Below are positions 26,196 through 35,424 of a DNA stretch of 60,878 nt, piece by piece; the stretch's first letter is position 1; every line of letters begins with the position of its first letter. Origin of the DNA: an uncultured Clostridia bacterium (lineage in GTDB: Bacteria > Bacillota > Clostridia > Oscillospirales > Acutalibacteraceae); the NCBI GenBank assembly GCA_947628175.1, contig CANQZA010000005.1:1-60878 (forward strand), in the 5' to 3' direction. The notes beneath the pieces were generated by a model. The model was not told the origin of the DNA, ran no database searches, and saw nothing but the letters and a program-made list of their open reading frames with translations. A program made the position numbers and the translations under genes.

Positions 26196-27581
26196 TCAGA
26201 CATCTGCATGACTGCTATGATTGACAGATTTGAAAAGTTTTTTTCTCACAACAAAATATGAAAGTGTTACCGCTGCGCCTGTGATTAACCATGATACGGG
26301 ATAAACATTCATAAGCATTTCAAATGTGTCAAATTTTTTAAACACAGTATAAATCCATAAAATTCTAAGTCCGCATGAACCTATTACGGTGAGAATCGCC
26401 GGTACAAGAGAATGTCCCATTCCTCTGAGCGTACCGCCGCTTATTTCATATGTTGCGGGCAGGAATTCAAACAAAAGCACATGAATCATGCGAATGAGCG
26501 CAAAATCAATAACGGACGAATCCGTAGTGTAAATTCTTATAAAATATTTTGATCCCACAACAAAAGAAATGCTCATAATCGCGCATACAACCATGGAGCA
26601 TAAAAGGGTTATGCGAAAAACTCTTTTACATCTGTCAAATTTCATAGCGCCGTAATTCTGGCTTGTAAATGTAACGGCAGCCTGACTGAAGGCGTTAATT
26701 ACAAAGTATGTGAAATATTCAAAATTAATTGCCGCAGCGGAACCTGCAACCGCATTCGAGCCAAAGCTGTTAATCGCAGACTGTATACATACATTTGAAA
26801 GAGAAAAAACCATTCCCTGAATTCCGGCAGGCGCACCGATTCGCACAATGCTGATCAAATACTCTTTTTTTACAGAAAGCTTTTTCAAATCCAGCCGTAT
26901 CGAATCATCCTCATTCATAAGATAATAAATAATCATTGCACTGCTTACACCGTTTGATACAACTGTTGCAATCGCAACTCCCGCCACACTCAGCTTAAAA
27001 ACAATAACCAAAAGCAAATTCAGACCAATATTTATGATACCAGAAACCACCAGACATATGAGAGGGCGTTTTGTGTCCCCTTTACTTCTGAGGATTGATG
27101 AGCCGAAGTTATAGACCATAACAAACGGCATTCCGACAAAATATATTCTCAGATAAAGCGTTGCAAGATTTATCACATCATCAGGAGTATCCATAAGCGT
27201 CAAAATCGGCTTTGCAAGAATAATACCTACCGCGATCAAAAAAAATCCGCTTATCAGCGCGACGAGAATGGAAGTATGTACCGCTTCATTTGCCTTTTCT
27301 TTTCTCCCCTGACCTATGAACTTTGCAACGACAACATTTGCACCTATGGAAAGACCTGCAAACAAATTGATTATCAAAGCTATAACTGAACCATTGCTTC
27401 CTACAGCGGCAAGCGCCTGACTTCCCGCAAATCTCCCGACTACAGCTACATCGGCAGAATTAAAAAGCTGCTGCAAAATACTGCTTGCCGCAAGAGGAAG
27501 TGCAAAAAGCATAATCTTATTTGTAAGCGAACCGTTTATCATATCCACCTGTTTTGAGCTTTTATTTTTACTGACACGCAT
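26196..27581 (-). CDS. MATE-family efflux transporter
   Basis: The 461-residue protein has 12 hydrophobic helices in two halves. The start NGSLTNKIMLFALPLAASSILQQLFNSADVAVVGRFAG is a textbook MATE helix 1. It begins at ATG 27581 behind AAGGAGG. It sits alone between the peroxide operon and the Rrf2 gene, with a hairpin (27703-27726) upstream. Substrate unknown. Confidence 0.9.
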   Translation of the reverse strand: MRVSKNKSSKQVDMINGSLTNKIMLFALPLAASSILQQLFNSADVAVVGRFAGSQALAAVGSNGSVIALIINLFAGLSIGANVVVAKFIGQGRKEKANEAVHTSILVALISGFFLIAVGIILAKPILTLMDTPDDVINLATLYLRIYFVGMPFVMVYNFGSSILRSKGDTKRPLICLVVSGIINIGLNLLLVIVFKLSVAGVAIATVVSNGVSSAMIIYYLMNEDDSIRLDLKKLSVKKEYLISIVRIGAPAGIQGMVFSLSNVCIQSAINSFGSNAVAGSAAAINFEYFTYFVINAFSQAAVTFTSQNYGAMKFDRCKRVFRITLLCSMVVCAIMSISFVVGSKYFIRIYTTDSSVIDFALIRMIHVLLFEFLPATYEISGGTLRGMGHSLVPAILTVIGSCGLRILWIYTVFKKFDTFEMLMNVYPVSWLITGAAVTLSYFVVRKKLFKSVNHSSHADV

Positions 27582-27702
27582 AATAAAAACCTCCTTGAAA
27601 AATTATACTGTACATTCTACATTCTTTACATTCATATTGCAATGAATATTTAAAAAATACAATTAATTTATAATTCTTATCAGGATTGAACACATTATAT
27701 AA

Positions 27703-27726
27703 GGACAAGAGCATCCGCTCTTGTCC
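27703..27726 (-). terminator. Hairpin terminator after the Rrf2 gene
   Basis: GGACAAGAGC (27703-27712) and GCTCTTGTCC (27717-27726) form a perfect 10-bp stem with a 4-nt loop, 10 bp past the Rrf2 stop codon. The following TTATAT is a weak U-tract. Confidence 0.65.
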
Positions 27727-27735
27727 GATTTACGA

Positions 27736-28173
27736 TTAAATTATATATTCATATTCTGCTAATTCCTTTTGATGATCCAGAATATCCTGAAGTGTAATAT
27801 TGTCCAGATACTTATTGATAACATCATACAATCCTTCCCATACAAAAAGAGTTGCACAATTACTGCTTCTTTCACAGTTATTCTTATCACCCTCAAGACA
27901 GGAAATCGGTGCAAGACCGCCCTCTGTAATCCTCAGAATATCACCGACAGTATATGCCCTCGGCTCTCTCGCAAGCATATAACCACCCTGATAACCCCTG
28001 TTTGCTTTTAATATTTCCGGTTTATTTAAAACAGCAACAATCTGTTCCAGATATTTCTTTGAAATATTTTGTCTCTTCGCAATATCCTTTAACGCAACAT
28101 AACCGTCTGATGTATGCTGGGCAAGGTCAACAAGCATTCTCAAGGCATATCTGCCCTTTGTTGAAATTTTCAA
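27736..28173 (-). CDS. Rrf2-family regulator, IscR-like
   Basis: The 145-residue protein starts MKISTKGRYALRML, the usual Rrf2 opening, from TTG 28173 with GGAGGT 7 nt upstream; an ATG at 28197 would place that site inside the gene. The winged helix covers residues 1-75. Three cysteines, C92, C100 and C106, sit in the position of the [2Fe-2S] ligands of IscR (C92, C98, C104 in E. coli), whereas Bacillus CymR lacks them. It is therefore likely to sense Fe-S or cysteine status. Matching 17-bp operators stand at the nifS and metY promoters 25-28 kb away. Its own upstream region has only one half-site, CCTAC. Confidence 0.88.
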   Translation of the reverse strand: MKISTKGRYALRMLVDLAQHTSDGYVALKDIAKRQNISKKYLEQIVAVLNKPEILKANRGYQGGYMLAREPRAYTVGDILRITEGGLAPISCLEGDKNNCERSSNCATLFVWEGLYDVINKYLDNITLQDILDHQKELAEYEYII

Positions 28174-28320
28174 TTCAGAAACCTCCCTCGATAACATAAT
28201 AATAACATATATTTAGTAGGATATGCAAGTTTTTTGTATGAGCCAGACCGTTGAATAAACTCCGTTTAAAAATTGTGAATTTAAAAAAACAAAAGTTCAT
28301 ATAGTTTAATGGTGATGAAA

Positions 28321-29004
28321 ATGTTAAGTGCTTTACTCTCTGCTCTGGGAGCACACCTGATTTATTTTATACTGCATATCCAAAACACATCAAGCTTTCC
28401 CAAACCACTTCCGCCGAAGGAAGAGGCGCTTATGCTTGAGAAAATGAGAAACGGCGACCAAAACGCACGGGCAATACTTATTGAGAGAAATCTGCGTCTT
28501 GTAAGCCATATAGTAAAAAAATATTACTCTAAAACAAATGATACTGATGACTTAATCAGTATCGGAACTATCGGGCTGATAAAGGCGATTGATTCCTTCA
28601 AAGCAGAACGCGGCACTCGCCTGGCGACTTACGCATCAAGATGCATAGAAAATGAAATACTTATGCACTTCAGGGCAGGAAAGAAAAACGCCAATGATAT
28701 TTATTTAGGCGATACGCTTGAAGTTGACAAGGATGGAAATCCGCTGACAATTGAGGATACCGTAAGCAGCAATGTTGATCTGGCAGAAGATCTTGAGAAA
28801 AAAATACGGTGGGAAAAGGTTACAAAAATTATATGCAATATGGAAGACGAAAGAGAGCGTGAAATTATTATTCTCAGATACGGTCTTGACAACAAAAAGC
28901 CTCTGACACAACGCGAGGTTGCGCAGAGACTGAATATTAGCCGCAGCTATGTATCAAGAATTGAGAAAAAGGTTTTGAATAACATAAAGAATATGGTTGA
29001 ATAA
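28321..29004 (+). CDS. sigK: RNA polymerase sporulation sigma factor SigK
   Basis: This 227-residue protein is sigma-K, the late mother-cell sigma factor. It has a hydrophobic pro-sequence (MLSALLSALGAHLIYFILHI), region 2 (IERNLRLVSHIVKKYY, DLISIGTIGLIKAI, ATYASRCIENEILMHFRA), and the region 4 helix-turn-helix QREVAQRLNISRSYVSRIEKK. The gene is in one piece, with no skin-type insertion. ATG 28321 follows GGTGAT; codons at 28309 and 28315 are alternatives. It should be activated by removal of the pro-sequence. Its stop codon directly abuts the stop of the convergent fumarase gene, leaving no room for a terminator. Confidence 0.95.
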   Translation: MLSALLSALGAHLIYFILHIQNTSSFPKPLPPKEEALMLEKMRNGDQNARAILIERNLRLVSHIVKKYYSKTNDTDDLISIGTIGLIKAIDSFKAERGTRLATYASRCIENEILMHFRAGKKNANDIYLGDTLEVDKDGNPLTIEDTVSSNVDLAEDLEKKIRWEKVTKIICNMEDEREREIIILRYGLDNKKPLTQREVAQRLNISRSYVSRIEKKVLNNIKNMVE

Positions 29005-29532
29005 TCATCTTTTAAAGATATTTCCGCCCGAGCAGTCAATTGCAACTGTAAGAGGAAACGAGTCAAAAATCAACTTTTTAACAGACTCACATCCTAAATC
29101 ATCATAAGCAATAACATCACATTTGGCAATACACTTTGACGCAAGCGCTCCTGCGCCGCCTACAGCACAGAGATAAACTGCCTTATTTTTAATGATTGAC
29201 TCACAGACAGCATCATTTCTTTCGCCCTTTCCAATCATCGCAGCAACTCCCTCGTCAAGCAAACGGGGTGAAAAAACATCCATTCTGCCGGAGGTTGTCG
29301 GACCGCACGAACCGACGGATAGATGTTTGGGAGCAGGCGTAGGACCCGCATAGTATATCACTGCGTCCTTTAGATCGTACGGAAGTTTTTCCCCGTTATC
29401 CAAAGCGTCAACTATTCTTTTATGCGCAGCATCACGGGAGGTATACACCTCTCCGGAAAGAATCACCCTGTCTCCTGCCTTGAGTACAGGTGCGTATTTT
29501 CTGATTTGATTTGAATGAATTATATATTCCAT
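29005..29532 (-). CDS. Class I fumarase/tartrate dehydratase beta subunit, without its alpha partner
   Basis: The 175-residue protein is a Fumerase_C domain (PF05683). Visible landmarks are LKAGDRVILSGEVYTSRDAAHKR, YYAGPTPA, the SCGPTTSGRMD active-site stretch, MIGKG and AVGGAGAL. This subunit normally pairs with a [4Fe-4S]-binding alpha subunit encoded next door, but the gene upstream is a short coiled-coil protein and none of the window genes is an alpha subunit. The partner may be elsewhere in the genome. It starts directly after the upstream stop codon. Confidence 0.9.
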   Translation of the reverse strand: MEYIIHSNQIRKYAPVLKAGDRVILSGEVYTSRDAAHKRIVDALDNGEKLPYDLKDAVIYYAGPTPAPKHLSVGSCGPTTSGRMDVFSPRLLDEGVAAMIGKGERNDAVCESIIKNKAVYLCAVGGAGALASKCIAKCDVIAYDDLGCESVKKLIFDSFPLTVAIDCSGGNIFKR

Positions 29533-29775
29533 TTATTTATTTTCCAATTCTTTTTTTAGTTTTCTGTTTTCCTGAGAGAGTTTTTTGTTTTCCTCCTCAA
29601 GCGTTTCAAGCATACCAATGTTCTGTTTCAGCTCTCGACTGACGGATTTAAGCTGGAAATCAAGATTGGAATTAATAATCTCAAGCCGCTGACATTCAAA
29701 ATTAACATCCTCAAGTGCTGCCATAAGACGGGCAATTTCGTCAGTAAGCTTTTGTATATCTGATTTTTTCGTCAT
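29533..29775 (-). CDS. Short coiled-coil protein, function unknown
   Basis: This 80-residue protein is almost entirely a predicted coiled coil, with heptads from residue 5 to the end (KLTDEIARLMAALEDVNFEC, then LETLEEENKKLSQENRKLKK). It has no membrane segment. ATG 29775 follows GGAG. I do not recognise the family; the pattern resembles ZapA/ZapB- or DivIVA-like scaffolds only in a general way. The fumarase beta gene starts immediately after its stop codon, so the two are co-translated. Confidence 0.65.
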   Translation of the reverse strand: MTKKSDIQKLTDEIARLMAALEDVNFECQRLEIINSNLDFQLKSVSRELKQNIGMLETLEEENKKLSQENRKLKKELENK

Positions 29776-29843
29776 GGCAGTTCACTCCTCTAAAATAATG
29801 CTTTGGTCAATATTTACGATTCATAAAACACAAAGTATGTAAC

Positions 29844-29871
29844 GCGGCGCTTTCCAAAAGGAGAGCGCCGC
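29844..29871 (-). terminator. Strong hairpin downstream of the parvulin genes
   Basis: GCGGCGCTTTCC (29844-29855) pairs with GGAGAGCGCCGC (29860-29871) with one G-U pair and a 4-nt loop. There is no good U-tract on either side, so it may be a terminator or an mRNA 3'-end stabiliser. Confidence 0.6.
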
Positions 29872-29885
29872 ATACACTTTTACTA

Positions 29886-31760
29886 TTAGCTGTCTATATC
29901 TACATCTTTCTCAAAGTAACGGGAACCAAACCAATTAATCTTAGCTTTGTACGAATCCTCAAGTTTTTCGGTTGCTTTTGTACTGTCATCTGATGCAAGC
30001 GCCTGCTGCGCGGTATATTTCCAGACCTCTTTATCAGTCTTGCCTATAAAGTACATAATATGATAACCGAACTCTGATTTAACAATTGCAGTGTCGCCTG
30101 CTTTTCTGTTATCTTCAAAGCACCAATAACTGAAAGAATCAACCATCTGACCCGGAGCAACATTTTCATAAAGACCGCCTGTCTCGGCAGATGCTGTATC
30201 ATCCGTATTTTTTTCAACTAAATTTTTAAAGCTTTCCTCTGTGGCTTTACCTGATTTCCATTCTTTGAGAACATTCTGTGCTTTTTTGTATGCAGCTTTC
30301 CATTGAGCGTCTGTTGCATTTTCCTTGATGGAAGCGTTTTCCTCGTCAGAATCAATTTCCGGCTGAATAAGAATATGCCGTACATTTACCGTCTTTCTAT
30401 CACTGATGGATACAGGTGAAATAACATATACAACGGTTGTGCTGTACTGCTTTACATCCCCGGCTTTTCTGTCCGTGCTGAAAAGCCAATCAAGACCCGG
30501 ATATGACTCTTCCTCATCCTCAGAATGTTCTTCACCCTCTTTATGTTCATGAGCGGCAGGAGTAGCAATTGCAAAAGCCTTGCTCTGAAGAGCTGATCTG
30601 GTTGCACCGTAAATAGTGGAAAAACCGTCATAGTCAAACGATGCCTTATCAAAATCATCTGATGAATACTTTACAGACAGCTCAGAGAAATTTGAAGCAT
30701 CCTTTTTAAGATCACCGGCAAACGCTTTTGCGTCATCCTCATTATTGCACTCGAACACTTTGATATCCACGCTCTCAAGTTCATCTTTGTGCTCGTCTTT
30801 ATATTTATTATAATCATCGTCTGTATATTCTTTTTCAGAATTCGCCTCAGAGAGCTCATTCTTATAATTGTCGGCGATATACTGACGGGTCGATTCTGTT
30901 CTGAAAACAGTTTCGGTAACGCCTTTACCCATGGCCTGAACAAGATATGCACTTAATGTATAGCCGTAGCTGTGCGCCGTTTTTCTGTATTGGTCAAGAG
31001 TATCGTCTATCTGCTGCTGCTGTTCTTCGGTAATTTCGGGATCCTTGCCGCCGTTTGCCTTCACAGCTTCAAGATAATAAGTATATGTGTCCTCAATGGA
31101 AGAAACAACCTCATCTTTCATATGCTCCGCCCATGACATTTTATTGCCGTCTTCATCTTCATAAGTCTGCCCGGAGAGTTTTTTATCAAAATCAACATCA
31201 AGACCGACATCTTTCAGGTCAAGATTGTACTGCTTATACTGCTCCTGCTGAGACATATAGTTGTTGTATGTCACGGCAAAATAATAATTATAGGTTGAAA
31301 CCTTGACTTTCGCTTTCTGCTCGCCGTTAGTAACCGTCATACCCGTAAAATACTGCGCAGGCAAACCGAGTGAGCTGACAAAGCCTTTTCTGACGGCGCC
31401 GGTTGCAACATACGCAACAAGAAGTGCGAGAACAATTACAATACAGACTACAGACTGAATAATCTTTTTCGTCTTGGGCGCAACCTGCATGGATACGCCT
31501 TTTCCAACCGAGGTGTACTTATCCGAAAGAGTTTTTATCTTTCTGTCAATATTCTCGATTTTCTTTGCATCTGTTTCTTCAGCCTTAGAAGATTTAAGAC
31601 TGTCGATTTCAGATTTAATCTTGGCACGCTTTGCCTCATTCTTTTTGCGAATTTTTTCTTCCTTGAGAGCTTTTTTCTCTGCCTTCTTTGCGTTTTTATC
31701 CTTATCGGATTTAACACTTCCTCCGGTTAATAAATCCTCATCTAATTGTTTCTTTGCCAT
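29886..31760 (-). CDS. Membrane-anchored parvulin-type peptidyl-prolyl isomerase with basic cytosolic tail
   Basis: The 624-residue protein has a lysine-rich, coiled-coil-like N-terminus (1-99, for example KKAEKKALKEEKIRKKNEAK), one membrane helix (about 100-120), then an extracellular SurA/PrsA-like region. The parvulin domain lies at about 460-605, opening TVNVRHILIQPEID and closing KSEFGYHIMYFIG. Between the chaperone region and the PPIase is a His/Glu-rich stretch, HEHKEGEEHSEDEEE, that could bind metal. Such enzymes fold exported proteins at the membrane surface. It follows a paralogue with an acidic tail by 85 bp. The long cytosolic tail is unlike PrsA, which is a lipoprotein. Confidence 0.85.
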   Translation of the reverse strand: MAKKQLDEDLLTGGSVKSDKDKNAKKAEKKALKEEKIRKKNEAKRAKIKSEIDSLKSSKAEETDAKKIENIDRKIKTLSDKYTSVGKGVSMQVAPKTKKIIQSVVCIVIVLALLVAYVATGAVRKGFVSSLGLPAQYFTGMTVTNGEQKAKVKVSTYNYYFAVTYNNYMSQQEQYKQYNLDLKDVGLDVDFDKKLSGQTYEDEDGNKMSWAEHMKDEVVSSIEDTYTYYLEAVKANGGKDPEITEEQQQQIDDTLDQYRKTAHSYGYTLSAYLVQAMGKGVTETVFRTESTRQYIADNYKNELSEANSEKEYTDDDYNKYKDEHKDELESVDIKVFECNNEDDAKAFAGDLKKDASNFSELSVKYSSDDFDKASFDYDGFSTIYGATRSALQSKAFAIATPAAHEHKEGEEHSEDEEESYPGLDWLFSTDRKAGDVKQYSTTVVYVISPVSISDRKTVNVRHILIQPEIDSDEENASIKENATDAQWKAAYKKAQNVLKEWKSGKATEESFKNLVEKNTDDTASAETGGLYENVAPGQMVDSFSYWCFEDNRKAGDTAIVKSEFGYHIMYFIGKTDKEVWKYTAQQALASDDSTKATEKLEDSYKAKINWFGSRYFEKDVDIDS

Positions 31761-31845
31761 ATTTTTTTCATCCTTTTACAGTGGTTAATGATAATAAATC
31801 TAAAGGTTATTTTACACTATTGTGCATAATTTTACAAGACCTAAT

Positions 31846-33759
31846 TTATTGCGCAGTTTGAGAAGTATTGTCTTTGTTTGATGAAGCAGCAGTTTCAATT
31901 GCTTTCTCTATTACCGAATTGTGCAGTCTGAGATCGGATTTTTCATTCATCTTTGAAACTGCCTCGTTCTTAATTGAAGTTATAATACTTGCCCTATATT
32001 GAGGACAATCATTTACAAAGAACATAATATGGTAACCGTAGTCGGACTTAACTATACCGACATCACCGTATTTGCGTGAATCGTCAACAGACCATTTTTC
32101 AAATTCAGGCACCATCTTGCCAAGAGCAGTCGCCTCACAGAGTCCGCCGAAATTATCGCTTGAACCGACAGTTGTTGATGCAGTATCATCACTGTTCTCT
32201 TCGGCAAGAAGAGCAAACGATTGCTCGGTTTTATCACCGTCATTGTACTGCTTGAATATAGAATCCGCTTTTTTCTTTGCTGCTGTCCACTGGTCATCGG
32301 TGAAAGTTACCTTTTCGCCTGACTCGCCGGAGTTGTTCAGCTTGTCAATATCAGGACAAATAAGAATATGCCTTACCGTATATGTTTCATCATCAAGTCT
32401 GGTTGCATTTTCGGTTTTAAGAATAACATAGATATATCCGTAGTTTGAATCAATATAATAATTGGTTGAGCCGATTTTTGTATCATCACTGAACAGCCAC
32501 TCATTTATTTTTTCTCCGAAAGGAGTGTCGCTTCCCGTGACGGTACCGTCAATATTACTGAGATATGTTTTGGTAGCTTCCTTTATTGCGTCTTTCTTTG
32601 AAAGGGATTCATCAGATTCCATCGCGGCCTTGGCGTCGCTTTCAATATACGCCTTATAAACTTCAGGAACAAGATCGGCAATGGAATCTCTGTCCTTTAT
32701 TTTCGCCATATATTCCTTTGCCTTATTTTCGCTCTCCGCCTTTGCTTTATCTGAGGTTGTGTCATATTCAAGGGCGATATAACTGAAGTTTATTGTATAG
32801 TAATCATTTTTATTTTTACTGTAATAGTTATCAATATCATCCTGCGTTATCTGCTGCTTAAGCTTGTATTCACCCCTATAAAGAGCGTTAAGGTAATACT
32901 GCTCAAGCATAAGGCGGATCGTTGATTCCGTACAATATTCTCCGAAATTGTTTTTGAGATATTTTGCAAGGGATACCTCTTGCTGTGAAGCGGAATTTTT
33001 AAGATTTTTAATCTGTTCGTCAATTGTCTTTTTCTGAACAGATGTAAGCTTAATGCCGTCTTTAAGCCCTGCATTATATCCTGTTGTAACAGTTTTTATC
33101 TCCTCCATAGTCTCATTTTTGAAAAACTCACTCCAGGAAATTTTATTTCCGTCATCATCTGTGGTATACTGCAAATCATAATCTTTGGAGGTGTCAAGCT
33201 CATAATATCCGTAGCCGGCATAGCTCTCATAATAATTTACAACGCTTGTATAGTAGTAGTTATACATCCCTATGCTGACATCATAACCATCAACTGTTGC
33301 AACGACCGAACCCGGGTTCATTAACTTACCCTCTTTACCATTTGGCACCGTATAATATCTTATACCGAGAAATACAAGGGCGCCTGCGACAAGAAAAACA
33401 GCCAAAACAAGCGGAATAATTTTAAATAACGATTTATCAACGACGATTTTTCCGCCGTTGTTATCGGCACTATCCTGTGACACACTTTTCTGCTCCTCGT
33501 CTTCACCGGCAGAGTCGGCATTATTATGCATTTCATCTTTTTGGGGAATATCGTCCCCGATGACGCTTTCCTCTAAAATAATATCGTTATCCGTAAGAGA
33601 ATGAGCCTCGGCCTCAAACTGCCAGTTGTCATTTGTTTCATATTTGACACCGTTTCTTTCCTCAAGACTTTCATCACGGTCTGCCTCATTTACAGAATTT
33701 GCAGAGTTATTCTCCTCATTTTGCTGAGCATTTGTTATTTCCAAATCCTTTTCATCCAT
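31846..33759 (-). CDS. Membrane-anchored parvulin-type peptidyl-prolyl isomerase with acidic cytosolic tail
   Basis: This 637-residue paralogue has the same plan: cytosolic tail (1-110), membrane helix (about 112-133), SurA-like helical region, and parvulin domain at about 470-610 (YTVRHILICPDID ... KSDYGYHIMFFVND). Its tail is acidic (SLEERNGVKYETND, IPQKDEMHNNADSAGEDEEQ), whereas that of its neighbour is basic. ATG 33759 follows TTAGGAG and lies behind a consensus promoter. It should act on secreted proteins. Substrate and partner are not known. Confidence 0.85.
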   Translation of the reverse strand: MDEKDLEITNAQQNEENNSANSVNEADRDESLEERNGVKYETNDNWQFEAEAHSLTDNDIILEESVIGDDIPQKDEMHNNADSAGEDEEQKSVSQDSADNNGGKIVVDKSLFKIIPLVLAVFLVAGALVFLGIRYYTVPNGKEGKLMNPGSVVATVDGYDVSIGMYNYYYTSVVNYYESYAGYGYYELDTSKDYDLQYTTDDDGNKISWSEFFKNETMEEIKTVTTGYNAGLKDGIKLTSVQKKTIDEQIKNLKNSASQQEVSLAKYLKNNFGEYCTESTIRLMLEQYYLNALYRGEYKLKQQITQDDIDNYYSKNKNDYYTINFSYIALEYDTTSDKAKAESENKAKEYMAKIKDRDSIADLVPEVYKAYIESDAKAAMESDESLSKKDAIKEATKTYLSNIDGTVTGSDTPFGEKINEWLFSDDTKIGSTNYYIDSNYGYIYVILKTENATRLDDETYTVRHILICPDIDKLNNSGESGEKVTFTDDQWTAAKKKADSIFKQYNDGDKTEQSFALLAEENSDDTASTTVGSSDNFGGLCEATALGKMVPEFEKWSVDDSRKYGDVGIVKSDYGYHIMFFVNDCPQYRASIITSIKNEAVSKMNEKSDLRLHNSVIEKAIETAASSNKDNTSQTAQ

Positions 33760-33795
33760 AGTAACACTCCTAACATGATGCTAAAGTACCAATAA

Positions 33796-33824
33796 ATTAT
33801 ACAATATTAATCAGATTAATGCAA
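33796..33824 (-). promoter_or_regulatory. Promoter of the parvulin gene pair
   Basis: On the minus strand TTGCAT (33824-33819) and TATAAT (33801-33796) are 17 bp apart. The leader is about 30 nt. Confidence 0.65.
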
Positions 33825-33915
33825 CAAATTTATGATGAATGTCGTAAAAAATCTATTAATATAGTATTAAAAAATACTGAATTATGTTTTTTAGAGGATG
33901 CAGTAATTATTATAC

Positions 33916-33944
33916 TTGAAAAATTGCATACAATGTAGTAATAT
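33916..33944 (+). promoter_or_regulatory. Promoter of the O-antigen ligase-like gene
   Basis: TTGAAA (33916-33921) and TAATAT (33939-33944) are 17 bp apart on the plus strand, with the start codon at 34009. Confidence 0.5.
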
Positions 33945-34008
33945 GTAGTATTAGTAAAATATACTTTGTAAAAAAACACACAGCAGCGATTTTAACTGAG
34001 GTTTAAAT

Positions 34009-35424
34009 ATGAATGATAAAATCAACTGCCTAAAAACAAAATACCGCATTAATCCGGGCTGGTACTGGCTTTTGGCAATAATATTTTTATTTCCCATACT
34101 CCCCGAATATGTAAGTCCTTTCATATTGTTTGCGGGCTTTATCGTATTCAAGCGGCAATGGACCAGAGAGGGCAAAAAAGCAAAAGTAGGAACACTTGGA
34201 AAACTGATTATACTATTTATGACGCTTGCTCTTGTAAGCGTTCTATGGTCAGACACAAAGTTTTCTTCTTTTGCGACGGCGGCTCTGTGGTGGGGTATGT
34301 TTCTTGTTGAAGTAATGATTTACAATCTTGCACAAACAAGAAAAAAGATTGACAGAATTCTCTCCGTAATGGTTGCCTCGGGCGCACTGAACGGTCTGAT
34401 AGCGATTTTGCAGATTTGCAGCTACACTCTGTACAGATATGATTACATAACAAAAAGTCAGGTTTTCACAACACCGTTTTATAAGCCGCTTGACAAGGCG
34501 GTTTATACATGGCTTCCCTTTGATATAAACACTACGCTGTGGTGGGATTCAAGAGCAAGCGGCTTTTTTTCAAATCCGAATCTGCTGGCAACATATATGA
34601 TGATTGTCTACCCTATTTCCATATATCTGTTTTTAAACACAAAAGGGAAAAAGCACAAGGCGATATATTTTTTCTTTAATGTATTAATCAGCGGAGGAAT
34701 AAGTTCAACCCTTACAAGAGCGGGCTGTGTAATAGCACTGCTTGGCTGGTTGTTCATGTTTATTATTCTCGTAAAGCAGCACTGGAAACCGCTTCTTGAA
34801 ATATTTATTCCCACAGTCTGCGTTATCATTCCGTCCATTCTCACACGATACGGCATTATTTTTACATCAAGAGGAGGCAGCGCAGAGGCAAAAAAATCTT
34901 CTGCTGCGCATTTTCAAATCTGGTCAAGTCTTATTGATTATATTTTAACACACATCAAGCCACTGCTCATCGGCACAGGTTTCGGACTTGAAAAAACGGG
35001 GCAAATACTCCTCAACGAATACAATCTCGACAAACCGCATGCGCACAACTTCATCATTGAAACTTGGGTTGAGCTTGGTGTCATAGGGGTTTTGATTTTT
35101 GCGGTTGTCATACTCTGCGCATTCGGAAAGCTGCTTGAGATCAATGCAAACAACGGTAAGAAGTTCACTCTTGTATTCTGTGTTTTCACCTCCATGATGC
35201 TGTATCTGTTATTCGGTTTAACCGACTATATTTTTAATTCTCCGAAGCAGATAATATTCTTCTTTATACTGCTCGGACTCACACAGGCAATAAGCGTATG
35301 CTATGAAAAAACTGTTATTATCACCGATGCCAAAACATTGAAAATAGCGGCCCAGGAGGAACTGAACAACACAATTCATCAAATGCCCATTTCAACAAGC
35401 AACACCAACAAAAAAAATAAATAA
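34009..35424 (+). CDS. O-antigen ligase/polymerase-like membrane protein
   Basis: The 471-residue protein has about 11-12 membrane helices and a large extracellular loop typical of the Wzy/WaaL superfamily (PF04932). Landmarks are SGFFSNPNLLATYMMIVYPI, SSTLTRAGCVIALLGW, GTGFGLEKTGQILL and HAHNFIIETWVELG. The RAG arginine and the HNxxxE histidine are placed as in ligases. Gram-positive relatives polymerise or transfer surface polysaccharides. It stands alone with its own promoter and terminator, with no glycosyltransferases close by, so its substrate is open. ATG 34009 follows TGAGGT. Confidence 0.85.
   Translation: MNDKINCLKTKYRINPGWYWLLAIIFLFPILPEYVSPFILFAGFIVFKRQWTREGKKAKVGTLGKLIILFMTLALVSVLWSDTKFSSFATAALWWGMFLVEVMIYNLAQTRKKIDRILSVMVASGALNGLIAILQICSYTLYRYDYITKSQVFTTPFYKPLDKAVYTWLPFDINTTLWWDSRASGFFSNPNLLATYMMIVYPISIYLFLNTKGKKHKAIYFFFNVLISGGISSTLTRAGCVIALLGWLFMFIILVKQHWKPLLEIFIPTVCVIIPSILTRYGIIFTSRGGSAEAKKSSAAHFQIWSSLIDYILTHIKPLLIGTGFGLEKTGQILLNEYNLDKPHAHNFIIETWVELGVIGVLIFAVVILCAFGKLLEINANNGKKFTLVFCVFTSMMLYLLFGLTDYIFNSPKQIIFFFILLGLTQAISVCYEKTVIITDAKTLKIAAQEELNNTIHQMPISTSNTNKKNK

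Noticed and set aside
27736..28173. Assignment of the Rrf2 protein as CymR
   Set aside because: Three IscR-like cysteines are present that Bacillus CymR lacks, so an IscR-like label fits better, though cysteine sensing is not excluded.
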